Both the position numbers and the translations under genes were made by a program. 64,000 nt of DNA from Bradyrhizobium tropiciagri (lineage in GTDB: Bacteria; Pseudomonadota; Alphaproteobacteria; Rhizobiales; Xanthobacteraceae), in contig NZ_LFLZ01000040.1 of assembly GCF_001189845.1 (NCBI RefSeq), positions 1 to 64,000 on the forward strand, in the 5' to 3' direction. Shown here one piece after another: positions 44,965 through 53,201 of this stretch (its first letter is position 1; each line of letters opens with the position of its first letter). The notes under the pieces are model-generated. The model worked only from the letters and a program-made list of their open reading frames with translations, was not told where the DNA came from and searched no databases.

Positions 44965-45084
44965 CGTCATTGCGAGGAGCGAAGCGACGAAGCAATCCAT
45001 CTTTCCTCGAGCGGGGACATGGATTGCTTCGCGGAGCCTGTCATTCGGCGGCGCTTTGCGCCGACCGGGTGGCTCGCAATGACG
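44965..45084. repeat. Palindromic repeat, CGTCATTGCGAG family, copy 3 with inserted module
   Basis: Same arms as the two copies around the GIY-YIG gene (CGTCATTGCGAGGAGCGA to CTCGCAATGACG), but the right arm carries a 40-base block at 45033-45072 beginning GGAGCCTGTCAT in place of the usual four bases. The copy lies between the convergent stops of qor and the argD-like gene. Confidence 0.88.
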
Positions 45085-45097
45085 AGCGTGGTGACTG

Positions 45098-46294
45098 CTA
45101 CGCCACCCGCCTTGCTGCACCGACTTTCGTCAGCACCGTATCCAGGCAATCAATCATCGAGGAGATCTCCTCCCGCGTGACATTGAGCGCAGGCATGAAG
45201 CGCAGCGTGTCCGGCTGCGGCGAGTTGACCAGCACGCCGGCCGCGAATGCCTCGGCGACGACGGCGGCGCCGATCGGCATCTTGAGATCGAGCGCGAGCA
45301 GGAGGCCGCGGCCTCTGATCTCGCCGAGCCCGTGCCGCGCCGCCAGCCGCTGCAATTCACGCTCGAGCAGCAGCCCGGTGTCGGTGACCGATTTCAGGAA
45401 ATCGGGCTGGCTGATGTGATCGAGCACGACAAGCCCGGCGGCGCACATCAGCGGATTGCCGTTGAAGGTGCCGCCCTGATCGCCGTGATCGAAGCAGGAC
45501 GCATGCTCTGTCGCGAGCAGCGCTGCGAGCGGCACGCCGCCGCCGATGCCCTTGCCGAGCGTCATGATGTCGGGCTCGATCCCGGCATGCTCATAGCCGA
45601 ACAATTTTCCAGTCCGGCCCATGCCGGTCTGGATCTCGTCGACAATCAGCAGCAGGCCGCGCTGCTGGGTCAGCGCCCGCAACTCTCGGAGGAATGCGTC
45701 GGTCGCCGGCCAGACGCCGGCTTCGCCCTGGATCGGCTCCAGCATGACCGCGACCGTCGACGAGTTGATCAACTGCCGCACCGACTCGATGTCGTTCAGC
45801 CTGGCCTTTCTGAAGCCCGACACCTTCGGCTCGAACAGCGGCTCGAACGCCTTCTTGCCCGAGGCCGACATGGTCGCGAGCGTCCGGCCGTGGAAGCCGC
45901 CTTCGAAGGTGATGATCTCGTGTGCGCCATTCTTGTACTTGGCACCGAATTTCCGCGCCAGCTTGATCGCGCCTTCATTGGCCTCCGCGCCCGAATTGGC
46001 GAAGAACACCTGATCGAAGCAGCTGTTGTCGACCAGGAGCTTTGCCAGCTTCAGGCTCTGCTCGTTGTAGAAGGCCGGGCTCGGGGTCAGCAGCCGTCTG
46101 GCCTGTGCGGCCAGCGCGTCGGCCACGATGACCGGCGAGTGGCCGAGGGGATTGACGGCCCAGCCCTGGACGAAATCGAGATAGCGGTTGCGATTGGCGT
46201 CCCAGAGATACGAGCCTGCGCCGCGCACGAACACGACTTCGGGGCGGGCGGTGATGTCCATCAACGCGTCGAACGGATGGGCGGCGTTGGTCAT
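45098..46294 (-). CDS. argD: Acetylornithine aminotransferase-like class III transaminase, 398 aa
   Basis: PLP enzyme of fold type I, class III. GSYLWDANRNRYLDFVQGWA, then FANSGAEANEGAIKLARKFG, FEGGFHGRTLATMSASGKKA, the PLP Asp in LLIVDEIQTGMGRTG and the Schiff-base Lys in IMTLGKGIGGGVPLAA. N-acetylornithine transaminase (arginine synthesis) is the best family name, but neighbouring omega-transaminases look alike and no argF or other arg gene is adjacent. The start at 46294 follows AGAGGAGAT. A strong terminator hairpin and an Arg-rich short frame lie directly upstream, suggesting possible attenuation. Confidence 0.85.
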   Translation of the reverse strand: MTNAAHPFDALMDITARPEVVFVRGAGSYLWDANRNRYLDFVQGWAVNPLGHSPVIVADALAAQARRLLTPSPAFYNEQSLKLAKLLVDNSCFDQVFFANSGAEANEGAIKLARKFGAKYKNGAHEIITFEGGFHGRTLATMSASGKKAFEPLFEPKVSGFRKARLNDIESVRQLINSSTVAVMLEPIQGEAGVWPATDAFLRELRALTQQRGLLLIVDEIQTGMGRTGKLFGYEHAGIEPDIMTLGKGIGGGVPLAALLATEHASCFDHGDQGGTFNGNPLMCAAGLVVLDHISQPDFLKSVTDTGLLLERELQRLAARHGLGEIRGRGLLLALDLKMPIGAAVVAEAFAAGVLVNSPQPDTLRFMPALNVTREEISSMIDCLDTVLTKVGAARRVA

Positions 46295-46338
46295 ATCGAT
46301 CTCCTCTGGGGTCGGTGTGGGGATTGGGGGACGGGCCG

Positions 46339-46375
46339 AAAACAAGAAGGCCGCGCTTTGCGGGCGCGGCCTTCT
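46339..46375 (-). terminator. Strong terminator hairpin ahead of the argD-like gene (possible attenuator)
   Basis: On the minus strand a perfect 12-bp stem AGAAGGCCGCGC and GCGCGGCCTTCT with a 7-base loop is followed by TGTTTT. It lies 26 bases past the stop of the Arg-rich short frame and 44 bases before the argD-like start codon. It could end the upstream TPR transcript or act as an attenuator for the aminotransferase. Confidence 0.85.
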
Positions 46376-46401
46376 CGAAAACCTTGGCTGATGTCAGCTA
46401 A

Positions 46402-46491
46402 TCAGCGATGGCGTCGGACACGGCGCAGCCCAGCATCGTCGCGGGTGCGACGACGGCAGATGGCGCGGCGGTGGGTCCGGTTCAGCTTCAT
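46402..46491 (-). CDS. Arg-rich 29-codon frame, possible leader peptide
   Basis: Encodes MKLNRTHRRAICRRRTRDD followed by AGLRRVRRHR, 12 Arg in 29 residues, mostly CGC and CGT codons. It ends 26 bases before a strong terminator hairpin and lies just upstream of the argD-like gene. That is the layout of a translated leader for arginine-dependent attenuation. The weak point is the lack of a clear Shine-Dalgarno before the ATG. Arg-rich frames also arise by chance in GC-rich DNA, so it may be non-coding or an unrelated small basic protein. Confidence 0.35.
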   Translation of the reverse strand: MKLNRTHRRAICRRRTRDDAGLRRVRRHR

Positions 46492-46543
46492 GGCGCAGGG
46501 CCATACAGCCGAAGGGGCGGCCGTGTCAAGCGCCGGCACGCCG

Positions 46544-47818
46544 TCATTCGACGCCGTAACGCGCGAATTCCGTGGTGATGTCGGACTGAATTGCCTGGGC
46601 GGCAATGGTGTCGGCTTGCGCCGCGTCGCCGTCGCCCTTCTTCCGCCGCGCGACGCCGCGGCCATAGAGCGAACTTGCAAGCTTCGGATTGATCTTCAAC
46701 GCTGCGTCAAAATCCGCAATCGCAGCGTCAAGCTCGCCGAGCTTGAGGCGACAGATTGCACGGCTGTCGAGCGTGTAGGGATCGTCCGGATTCCATTGCA
46801 GCGACTGCTCGCAATCCGCCAGCGCCTGCTGCGCCTGGCCCAGGATCACGCGGGTCAGGCAACGCGCATTGAACGCGGCCGCGTATTTCGCATTGAACTT
46901 GATCGCGTTGCTGAAATCATCGAATGCCCGCGTGTATTCCCGCCGTTCGAGATAGAGGTTGCCGCGTGCGTAGTAGTCGCGATAGCCGGCCGGATCGAGC
47001 CGCAGCGATTGATCGAAATCGGCCAGCGCCCGGTCGACATCGCCGCGATCGCGAAACACCCGGGCGCGGTTGCCATAGGCCGCCGCATAGCGAGGATCTA
47101 GCCGCAGCGACGTATCGTAGTCGGCCAGCGCGCGTTCGAGATCGTTGCGGCCACGGTAGGCATTGCCGCGATTGTAATAGGCAAGCGCGAACTTCGGATC
47201 GAGGCGGATGGCGCGATCATAATCGGCCATCGCGCGATCAGGCTCCCTGGCGTCGATGTAGGAGTTGCCGCGATTGTTGTAGTACCAGGCATTCCCAGGG
47301 CTGAGACGGATGGCTTCGTTGTAATCGGCGATGGCGAGAGCGGGTTCGCCGCGGTCGCTGTGGGCGATACCGCGGTTGTAGCGGGCGATCTCATCCCTGG
47401 GATCGAGCGCGATGGCCTGATCGAGATCGGCGATGGCCGCATCGACATCGCCCTTGCGGCGATAGGCCTCGCCGCGGTTGGCCAGTCCCTTGCCACGCAT
47501 CGGCGCGTACTTGATCACCTCCGTGAAGTCGGCGATCGCGCGATCGAGATCGTTGCTCTCGAGATAAGCGCCGCCACGGTTGAGCAAGACGCCGGCGCGT
47601 TGCTTCTCCTTCAACTTGCGCAGGGCAAGCAGAAAGCTGCAGCCACCAACGCGCTGCGCGGCGTCCTTCTTGCTGAAGCACCAGGCCTCCGCCATGGCTT
47701 CGGAGGACGGCTGAGGCGCGGCGAGGGCCGTCGTAGCGGCGAGCGCCGGCACGAGTTGGATGAGAACGGCCGCTGCCAACCGGCCGCGCGCCATTAGTCG
47801 CTTCCATGATTGCCGCAA
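46544..47818 (-). CDS. Secreted TPR-repeat protein, 424 aa
   Basis: Signal peptide (LAAAVLIQLVPALAATTALA, cleaved near 33), a short Cys-containing segment, then about nine tetratricopeptide repeats from residue 80 to the C-terminus. Each has the pattern YNRGIAHSDRGEPALAIADY or its variants, AIADFDxALxLDP. A scaffold for protein assembly in the periplasm or at the outer membrane. Partner unknown. An alternative Met at residue 9 (MARGRLAAAV) also gives a good signal peptide. Confidence 0.9.
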   Translation of the reverse strand: MRQSWKRLMARGRLAAAVLIQLVPALAATTALAAPQPSSEAMAEAWCFSKKDAAQRVGGCSFLLALRKLKEKQRAGVLLNRGGAYLESNDLDRAIADFTEVIKYAPMRGKGLANRGEAYRRKGDVDAAIADLDQAIALDPRDEIARYNRGIAHSDRGEPALAIADYNEAIRLSPGNAWYYNNRGNSYIDAREPDRAMADYDRAIRLDPKFALAYYNRGNAYRGRNDLERALADYDTSLRLDPRYAAAYGNRARVFRDRGDVDRALADFDQSLRLDPAGYRDYYARGNLYLERREYTRAFDDFSNAIKFNAKYAAAFNARCLTRVILGQAQQALADCEQSLQWNPDDPYTLDSRAICRLKLGELDAAIADFDAALKINPKLASSLYGRGVARRKKGDGDAAQADTIAAQAIQSDITTEFARYGVE

Positions 47819-47935
47819 GACCAGGCTCCGCGCGGCCGGATGGCCGCCACTGCTTTTTGTGAGCCCAGGCCGCGGCCAGGTTCATGAGAACGGACGCCGT
47901 CTGGCATCCGCGGGCCTTGGAGGATCGGACTGGAG

Positions 47936-48007
47936 CTAAAGCCTGATGAGTTTTGGTTGAACCGAGACCGCGCCAAGCCGATTCAACCAAAACTCATCCC
48001 GCTTTAG
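47936..48007. repeat. Inverted repeat overlapping the rimO stop codon
   Basis: Perfect 17-bp arms GATGAGTTTTGGTTGAA (47945-47961) and its complement (47982-47998), with an outer CTAAAGC/GCTTTAG pair beyond two-base mismatches. Total 72 bp. The outer right arm covers the rimO stop codon at 48004-48006. It is A/T-richer than its surroundings and could form a long stem in the rimO 3' end. Confidence 0.8.
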
Positions 48008-49323
48008 AACCCGGCGACGCTGCCGTGCAGATCGTATTCGTCGGAGCGCTCGATCTTCGCGGTGACGATCTCGCCGACCTTGAGCGGGCGGCGGCTGGTG
48101 AGATAGACGGCGCCGTCGATCTCGGGCGCGTCGGCCTTTGACCGGCCCTTGGCCACCGTCGGACCGACCTCGTCGATGATCACCTGCTGGCGGGTGCCGA
48201 CCTTGCGCTTCAGGCGGCGCGCGGAAATCTTCTGCTGCCGCGCCATCAGCGCGTTCCAGCGCTCCTGCTTGACCTCGTCGGGCACCGCATTGGGAATCGC
48301 GTTCGATGTGGCGCCGGCGACCGGCTCGTATTTGAAGCAACCGAGGCGGTCGATCCCGGCTTCATCGAGCCAGTCGAGCAGATAGGCGAAATCGGCATCG
48401 GTCTCGCCGGGGAAGCCGACGATGAAGGTCGAGCGCAGCGTCAGCTCGGGGCACTGCTCGCGCCATTTCTGGATCCGCGCCAGCGTCTTCTCCTGCGCGG
48501 CCGGGCGCTTCATCGCGCGCAGCACGTCGGGGCTCGCATGCTGGAACGGGATGTCGAGATAGGGCAGCACCTTGCCCTCGGTCATCAGGCCGATGACCTC
48601 GTCGACATGCGGATAGGGGTAGACATATTGCAGCCGCACCCAGGCGCCGAGCTCGCCGAGCTCCTTGGCGAGGTCGAAGAACTTCGCGCGCACCGAGCGA
48701 TCCTGCCACGGGCTCTCGGCGTATTTCAGGTCGACGCCATAGGCCGAAGTGTCCTGCGAGATGACCAGCAATTCCTTGACGCCGGCCTTCACCAGCTTCT
48801 CGGCCTCGCGCAGCACGTCATTGGCCGGCCGCGACACCAGATCGCCGCGCAGTTTCGGGATGATGCAGAAGCTGCAGCGGTTGTTGCAGCCTTCGGAAAT
48901 CTTCAGATAGGCGTAGTGCCGCGGCGTCAGCTTGACGCCCTGTGGCGGCACCAGGTCGAGATGCGGATTGTGCGCCGGCGGCAGCGCGCGATGCACGGCG
49001 TCCAGCACGCTCTCATATTGCTGCGGCCCGGTGATCGAGAGCACGCCGGGATAGGCGGCCTCGATCTGCTCCGGCTCGGCGCCCATGCAGCCGGTGACGA
49101 TGACCTTGCCGTTCTCGGCCATGGCGTCGCCGATCGCCGCGAGCGATTCCTGCTTGGCACTGTCGAGGAAGCCGCAGGTGTTGACGATGACGATGTCGGC
49201 GCCATCATGCTTGCGCGCGAGCTCATAGCCCTCCGCGCGCAGCCGGGTGATGATGCGCTCGGAATCGACCAGCGCCTTGGGGCAGCCGAGACTAACGAAC
49301 GAGATATGGGGCGCTCTTTCCAT
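48004..49323 (-). CDS. rimO: Ribosomal protein S12 methylthiotransferase RimO, 439 aa
   Basis: Radical-SAM methylthiotransferase acting on Asp of ribosomal protein S12. UPF0004 domain at the N-terminus with HISFVSLGCPKALVDSERII and IVNTCGFLDSAKQESL (Cys), then VIVTGCMGAEPEQIEAAYPG. The radical-SAM triad is in KISEGCNNRCSFCIIPKLRG (CxxxCxxC), and a TRAM-like C-terminal domain ends in LHGSVAGF. The start at 49323 gives MERAPHISFVSLG; upstream codons look non-coding. Family length is matched. Confidence 0.96.
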   Translation of the reverse strand: MERAPHISFVSLGCPKALVDSERIITRLRAEGYELARKHDGADIVIVNTCGFLDSAKQESLAAIGDAMAENGKVIVTGCMGAEPEQIEAAYPGVLSITGPQQYESVLDAVHRALPPAHNPHLDLVPPQGVKLTPRHYAYLKISEGCNNRCSFCIIPKLRGDLVSRPANDVLREAEKLVKAGVKELLVISQDTSAYGVDLKYAESPWQDRSVRAKFFDLAKELGELGAWVRLQYVYPYPHVDEVIGLMTEGKVLPYLDIPFQHASPDVLRAMKRPAAQEKTLARIQKWREQCPELTLRSTFIVGFPGETDADFAYLLDWLDEAGIDRLGCFKYEPVAGATSNAIPNAVPDEVKQERWNALMARQQKISARRLKRKVGTRQQVIIDEVGPTVAKGRSKADAPEIDGAVYLTSRRPLKVGEIVTAKIERSDEYDLHGSVAGF

Positions 49324-49510
49324 GTGGTCGCCTGGAGCCTGATCTGAATTGTTCGGGTATGCGATCCAACTAATTGATCTGATGGAAAAATTCAACCGTT
49401 GCGAAGGATGCGGACTGAAAGTTTCTGATGGGCGGAAGCTGGTCCCATTGGCGAGCCAGCAACGCCGGCGGCACGGATGGAAGGGCACCGGCTTCTCACA
49501 AGCCGTCGCA

Positions 49511-50164
49511 TCAAATCAGCGATCGCCGGTGGGGGTTTGTCGTAGGATGGTGACCTGCCGCGCGGAGCCGGCTGATAAGCGGCTCTGATCCGTTCATCTT
49601 CGCGAAGGTCAACTCTGCGTCGCTGACACCGGTAAATCCTACAAACAGGACTCTTCCCGATGGGAGAGAAAATTCATGGGGGACGTGCTCGGGCTCGACC
49701 ACGATCAGATTGCGGACTTCACAGTCAGCTTGGCCATTCAAGGGCCCTCCGAGTGGTATCCGATCATGAAGCGAAAACGGCTGTCTATTTCGGAAGCGGC
49801 CCGCGCCGAGCAGAAGATCGAAGGCCAACATCGACTGGAGCGTCTCTACCGCCCAATCGCCTTGCTCCGATACTGCAAAAGTAAACTCAACCCCGAAACC
49901 TGGCTCACCCGTGGGATCATAAGCCGCCGGTTCTTCGTTCCAGGAGTTGGAGTATCCAGACGTGACATAAAGCCATGAACTTCGTTCGGGCGTAGGCGGA
50001 AATTCGAATACGCCAAGGAATAGCCATCGAGGATCCACATCTCGCTCGCCGAAACGCTTGCTGAACAGCTCTTGCGTCAGAGGGAAAATCCCTCGACCGA
50101 CTGGACCGAATAGTGTCGGATAGATCGCTTCCTCACGTAGCCGCCACACTTCCTCGAGATCCAT
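49511..50164 (-). CDS. SUFU-domain (suppressor of fused-like) protein, 217 aa
   Basis: A single SUFU-type domain: WLFLGVFEFPPTPERSSWLY, VTSGYSNSWNEEP, GFGVEFTFAVSEQGDWAVET and VLFVGFTGVSDAELTFAKMN follow the family layout. In bacteria SUFU proteins often serve as immunity proteins in polymorphic toxin systems, but no toxin, T6SS or Rhs-type gene is adjacent. The ATG at 50164 has a CAGGAAA Shine-Dalgarno, preferred to a GTG at 50182. The surrounding DNA is somewhat A/T-richer than the neighbours, suggesting transfer. Confidence 0.75.
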   Translation of the reverse strand: MDLEEVWRLREEAIYPTLFGPVGRGIFPLTQELFSKRFGERDVDPRWLFLGVFEFPPTPERSSWLYVTSGYSNSWNEEPAAYDPTGEPGFGVEFTFAVSEQGDWAVETLQSMLAFDLLLGAGRFRNRQPFSLHDRIPLGGPLNGQADCEVRNLIVVEPEHVPHEFSLPSGRVLFVGFTGVSDAELTFAKMNGSEPLISRLRAAGHHPTTNPHRRSLI

Positions 50165-50419
50165 GAGATTTCCTGTCGTCACCGCCAGCTAGGCTTTGAT
50201 GCCCAATGTTGCAGGAAGCGCGAGGTCCCGAACAGTCGGCTTCCTGTCCAAACCGCAATGAGGACACAAACCTCACTTTCAGCGCGGCGGCCCTCTTGCA
50301 TATCTCTGAATCTGCCTGATTGATGGGCAGGGGCTAGTCCCAATTGCCGAGAATTACAACCCTTTCCGAGCGCTCCCGGCGTGATATGGATGCATCTTGC
50401 CGGGCTTTAAGAGTGGTCG

Positions 50420-51010
50420 ATGAGCGCTGAATCGTCTCCCAAGATCGTCATTGTCGACGAGAGCCCGATCCGGGCGGCCATCCTGGAGGAGGGACTGCGG
50501 GAGGCCGGTTATACGGACGTGGTCCATATCAGCGAGATGCAGAGCCTGCTCTCGCGGATCTATGCGCTCGATCCCGAGATCATCGTCATCGACCTCGAGA
50601 ACCCCAGCCGCGACGTGCTGGAACAGATGTTCCAGGTCAGCCGTGCCGTCCGCCGGCCGATCGCGATGTTCGTCGACCAGAGCGACGCCGCCTCGATCCA
50701 GGCCTCGGTGGAGGCGGGCGTCTCCGCCTACATCGTCGACGGCCTCAAGAAGGAGCGCATGAAGCCGATCCTCGATCTCTGCGTGTCCCGCTTCAATGCC
50801 TTCGCCAAGCTGCAGGATGAGCTCGACCGCACCAAGCATGCGCTGGAGGAGCGCAAGGTGATCGACCGCGCCAAGGGTATCCTGATGAAGGTGAAGGGGC
50901 TGACCGAGGAGGAGGCCTACGTGCTGATGCGCTCGACCGCGATGCGCGAGAAAAAGAAGATCGGCGAGATCGCGCAATCGATCCTGACGGCGTCGGAGTT
51001 GCTGAAATGA
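50420..51010 (+). CDS. nasT: ANTAR-domain response regulator NasT, 196 aa
   Basis: The receiver-like N-terminal domain (about 8-120) starts KIVIVDESPIRAAILEEGLR and has Asp in IIVIDLENPSR. The C-terminal ANTAR RNA-binding domain (about 135-190) has ERKVIDRAKGILMKVKGLTE and EEAYVLMRSTAMREKKKIGE. NasT is a transcription antiterminator that acts on leader RNA hairpins of nitrate-assimilation and, in Bradyrhizobium, nosZ genes. Its stop overlaps the nasS start (ATGA), so the two partners are made together. Confidence 0.94.
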   Translation: MSAESSPKIVIVDESPIRAAILEEGLREAGYTDVVHISEMQSLLSRIYALDPEIIVIDLENPSRDVLEQMFQVSRAVRRPIAMFVDQSDAASIQASVEAGVSAYIVDGLKKERMKPILDLCVSRFNAFAKLQDELDRTKHALEERKVIDRAKGILMKVKGLTEEEAYVLMRSTAMREKKKIGEIAQSILTASELLK

Positions 51011-52164
51011 CCACACCCCTGCACGCCGGGTTCATTCCGCTGGTGGACGCAGCCGCATTGATCGTCGCTGTCGACAAGGGATTTGCCGCAGCCGAAGGTC
51101 TCGACGTCACTCTGGTGCGGGAAGTGTCGTGGTCAAACGTCCGCGACAAGCTCAATATCGGCCTGTTCGACGCGGCCCATCTGCTGGCGCCGGTCGCGAT
51201 CGCTTCACACCTCGGGCTCGGCCACGTCAAGGTGCCGATTGCGGCGCCGTTCAACCTCGGGCTCAACGGCAACGCCATCACGGTATCGCCGGCGCTGCAT
51301 GCCGCGCTGATGGAAGAGATCGACGGCGACCGCTTCGATCCGATGGCGACCGCACAGGCGCTCGCGCGGGTGGTCGCAAAGCGGCGCAAGAGCGGGGCCG
51401 AGCCGCTGACCTTCGGCATGACGTTCCCGTTCTCGACCCACAATTATCAATTGCGGTTCTGGATGGCTGCGGGCGGCGTCGATCCCGATGAGGACGTCCA
51501 GCTGGTGGTGCTGCCGCCGCCCTACATGGTCGACAGTCTCGCCAACGGCCACGTCGATGCATTCTGCGTCGGCGCGCCCTGGAATTCGATCGCGGTCGAC
51601 CTCGGCATCGGCCACATCCTGCATTTCGTCTCCGACATCCTACTCAGCGCGGTGGAAAAGGTGCTGGCGGTGCGCCAGAGCTGGGCGGACAAGCATCCCG
51701 ATGTCGTTGCCTCGCTGGTGCGCGCGCATCTGCGCGCTGCGGAGTTCATCGAGCAACCGGAGAACCGGCTCGAGGTCGCGCGGATGCTGGCGCAGCCCGA
51801 GCGGCTCGGCGTCGATGCCAGCGTCATCCAGCGCACGCTCGATGGCCGGCTGAAGATCTCGCCCGACGGCACCATGCGTGAGAGCAACCGCTATTTGCTG
51901 GTCGGGCGCGAGGCAGCCGCGCGGCCGGACCCCGGGCAGGCGGCATGGCTGTACGCCCAGATGGTGCGCTGGGGCCAGACGCCGTACCGGCCGGAGGCGC
52001 TGAAGGCGGCCATGGCCGTGTTCAGGCCCGATCTCTACGACGCCGCATCCGGGCGCCCGGCAGGCGCCTCCAACGCCATTGGCGCGTTCGCCGGTCCGCC
52101 GTTCGACCCCGCCGACGTTCCGGGCCATCTGGCGGCGTTCAGGATCGGGCGCTGGAAGCCCTGA
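51007..52164 (+). CDS. nasS: Nitrate/nitrite sensor NasS (CmpA/NrtA-like), 385 aa
   Basis: Cytoplasmic member of the nitrate-binding NrtA/CmpA family: no signal peptide, start MTTPLHAGFIPLVDAAALIV, then GLFDAAHLLAPVAIASHLGL and TFGMTFPFSTHNYQLRFWMA, with the conserved PPYMVDSLANGHVDAFCVGA. NasS holds NasT inactive until nitrate or nitrite binds. Coupled to nasT by a four-base overlap. The nitrate-assimilation structural genes are not in this window, so the pair would act in trans. Confidence 0.94.
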   Translation: MTTPLHAGFIPLVDAAALIVAVDKGFAAAEGLDVTLVREVSWSNVRDKLNIGLFDAAHLLAPVAIASHLGLGHVKVPIAAPFNLGLNGNAITVSPALHAALMEEIDGDRFDPMATAQALARVVAKRRKSGAEPLTFGMTFPFSTHNYQLRFWMAAGGVDPDEDVQLVVLPPPYMVDSLANGHVDAFCVGAPWNSIAVDLGIGHILHFVSDILLSAVEKVLAVRQSWADKHPDVVASLVRAHLRAAEFIEQPENRLEVARMLAQPERLGVDASVIQRTLDGRLKISPDGTMRESNRYLLVGREAAARPDPGQAAWLYAQMVRWGQTPYRPEALKAAMAVFRPDLYDAASGRPAGASNAIGAFAGPPFDPADVPGHLAAFRIGRWKP

Positions 52165-52416
52165 ATGCGCCGTGGCGGCCACCTCCGGCTCCTTTGCATG
52201 GGGTTGTTTTCGATATTTTCGGATGGTGCGGGACTGGCGCGGGTTCCCGTCGCATCGAATTGCAACGAATAAAATTCTCGGGTGAATCCGCGAGGCAGAA
52301 TATTCCTCTCGGAACCGTGTTCCCGAAGGCGGCAGCGTCGCTATTTTTGCCACCCGCTTGAATTGCGGCGCGAACGATATTCCATATGCCCGAGAATGGG
52401 GCGTTGGAGATCGACC

Positions 52417-52569
52417 ATGCGCGAGCTATCGGCGGAAGCCCGCCTGCACTTTTACGCGCGACAAATTTCAAGGAAGTCCGGGGCCGGAATTCACACTGCG
52501 GCGCTGTACAGCGCCTTTGCCGTGATCGCGGCGATCGTGTTCGGCACGCTGTCGGTCCACCCGTTCTGA
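52417..52569 (+). CDS. Tiny single-TM protein, 50 aa
   Basis: Starts MRELSAEARLHFYARQISRK behind a GGAGA Shine-Dalgarno and ends with one TM helix (YSAFAVIAAIVFGTLSVHPF). The layout is basic-amphipathic N-terminus then hydrophobic C-terminus, so it is an inner-membrane peptide of N-in or tail-anchored type. It is followed 19 bases later by a terminator. No family recognised. Such short proteins are frequent in Bradyrhizobium. Confidence 0.55.
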   Translation: MRELSAEARLHFYARQISRKSGAGIHTAALYSAFAVIAAIVFGTLSVHPF

Positions 52570-52587
52570 GACCTTCGGAAAATTCAA

Positions 52588-52620
52588 AAGCCGCCGTCTG
52601 ATGCGATCAGGCAGCGGCTT
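52588..52620. terminator. Hairpin between convergent genes, probable bidirectional terminator
   Basis: Seven-bp stem AAGCCGC and GCGGCTT with a 19-base internal loop containing a small CTGAT/ATCAG stem. On the minus strand it is followed by a T-rich tail (TTTTGAATTTT), so it best serves the convergent gene at 52644. Confidence 0.6.
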
Positions 52621-52643
52621 TGTGTTGGCTGGATAGAGATGGC

Positions 52644-53051
52644 TCAGTAGCGGCCGTAACCGTATCCGTAGCCGCCGCCGCAGGTGTTGCAGGTCTGCTG
52701 AACCGGCGCGTAGTAGGAATAGCCCGGCGAGACCATTTCGGTGCGCTCCTGCGTGGCGTATTGCGGCGCGATCCGCTCATAGGCGACGCCTTCGGGCGCG
52801 ACCATCACGGTCCTCGGCACCATCACGGTACGATACTGCGCTGGCGTGCGATGCGCGACGACGCGGCCCGGCGCCACCATCACGGTTTCCTGCACCGTGC
52901 GATATTGCGGCGGCACCGTCTGCACCTGATAGCAGGTCGTGCAGGGCTGGGGCGGCGGCGTATAGCAGCTGTAGCAGCCGGCAGATGCCGCGCTGGTGAA
53001 GGCGGCCGTTGCAACCGCGGCAATTGCGAGGGAGAGGCTGGTGCGGAACAT
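52644..53051 (-). CDS. Secreted Cys/Tyr-rich repeat protein, 135 aa
   Basis: Signal peptide (MFRTSLSLAIAAVATAAFTS, cleaved after SAASA). The mature part opens with a Cys cluster (GCYSCYTPPPQPCTTC) and has three imperfect repeats of QYRTVxxTVMVAPxxV form. It closes with a Cys-Tyr-Gly tail (CNTCGGGYGYGYGRY). The repeats are about 27 residues long. Probably exported and cross-linked. No family with known activity. Confidence 0.75.
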   Translation of the reverse strand: MFRTSLSLAIAAVATAAFTSAASAGCYSCYTPPPQPCTTCYQVQTVPPQYRTVQETVMVAPGRVVAHRTPAQYRTVMVPRTVMVAPEGVAYERIAPQYATQERTEMVSPGYSYYAPVQQTCNTCGGGYGYGYGRY

Positions 53052-53201
53052 GCTTTGGTACCCAATTTCCTGAGAGGACAATCAGAGGCTCGGAAGCTGC
53101 ACCTAGCAATCAAACGGCAAGTTTGGGTTTAAGAAGACTCTTAACGGAATCTAAAGGGCCGGCGTGATGGCCGGCCCCTTCCGAATCGATACGCGCGCGG
53201 C

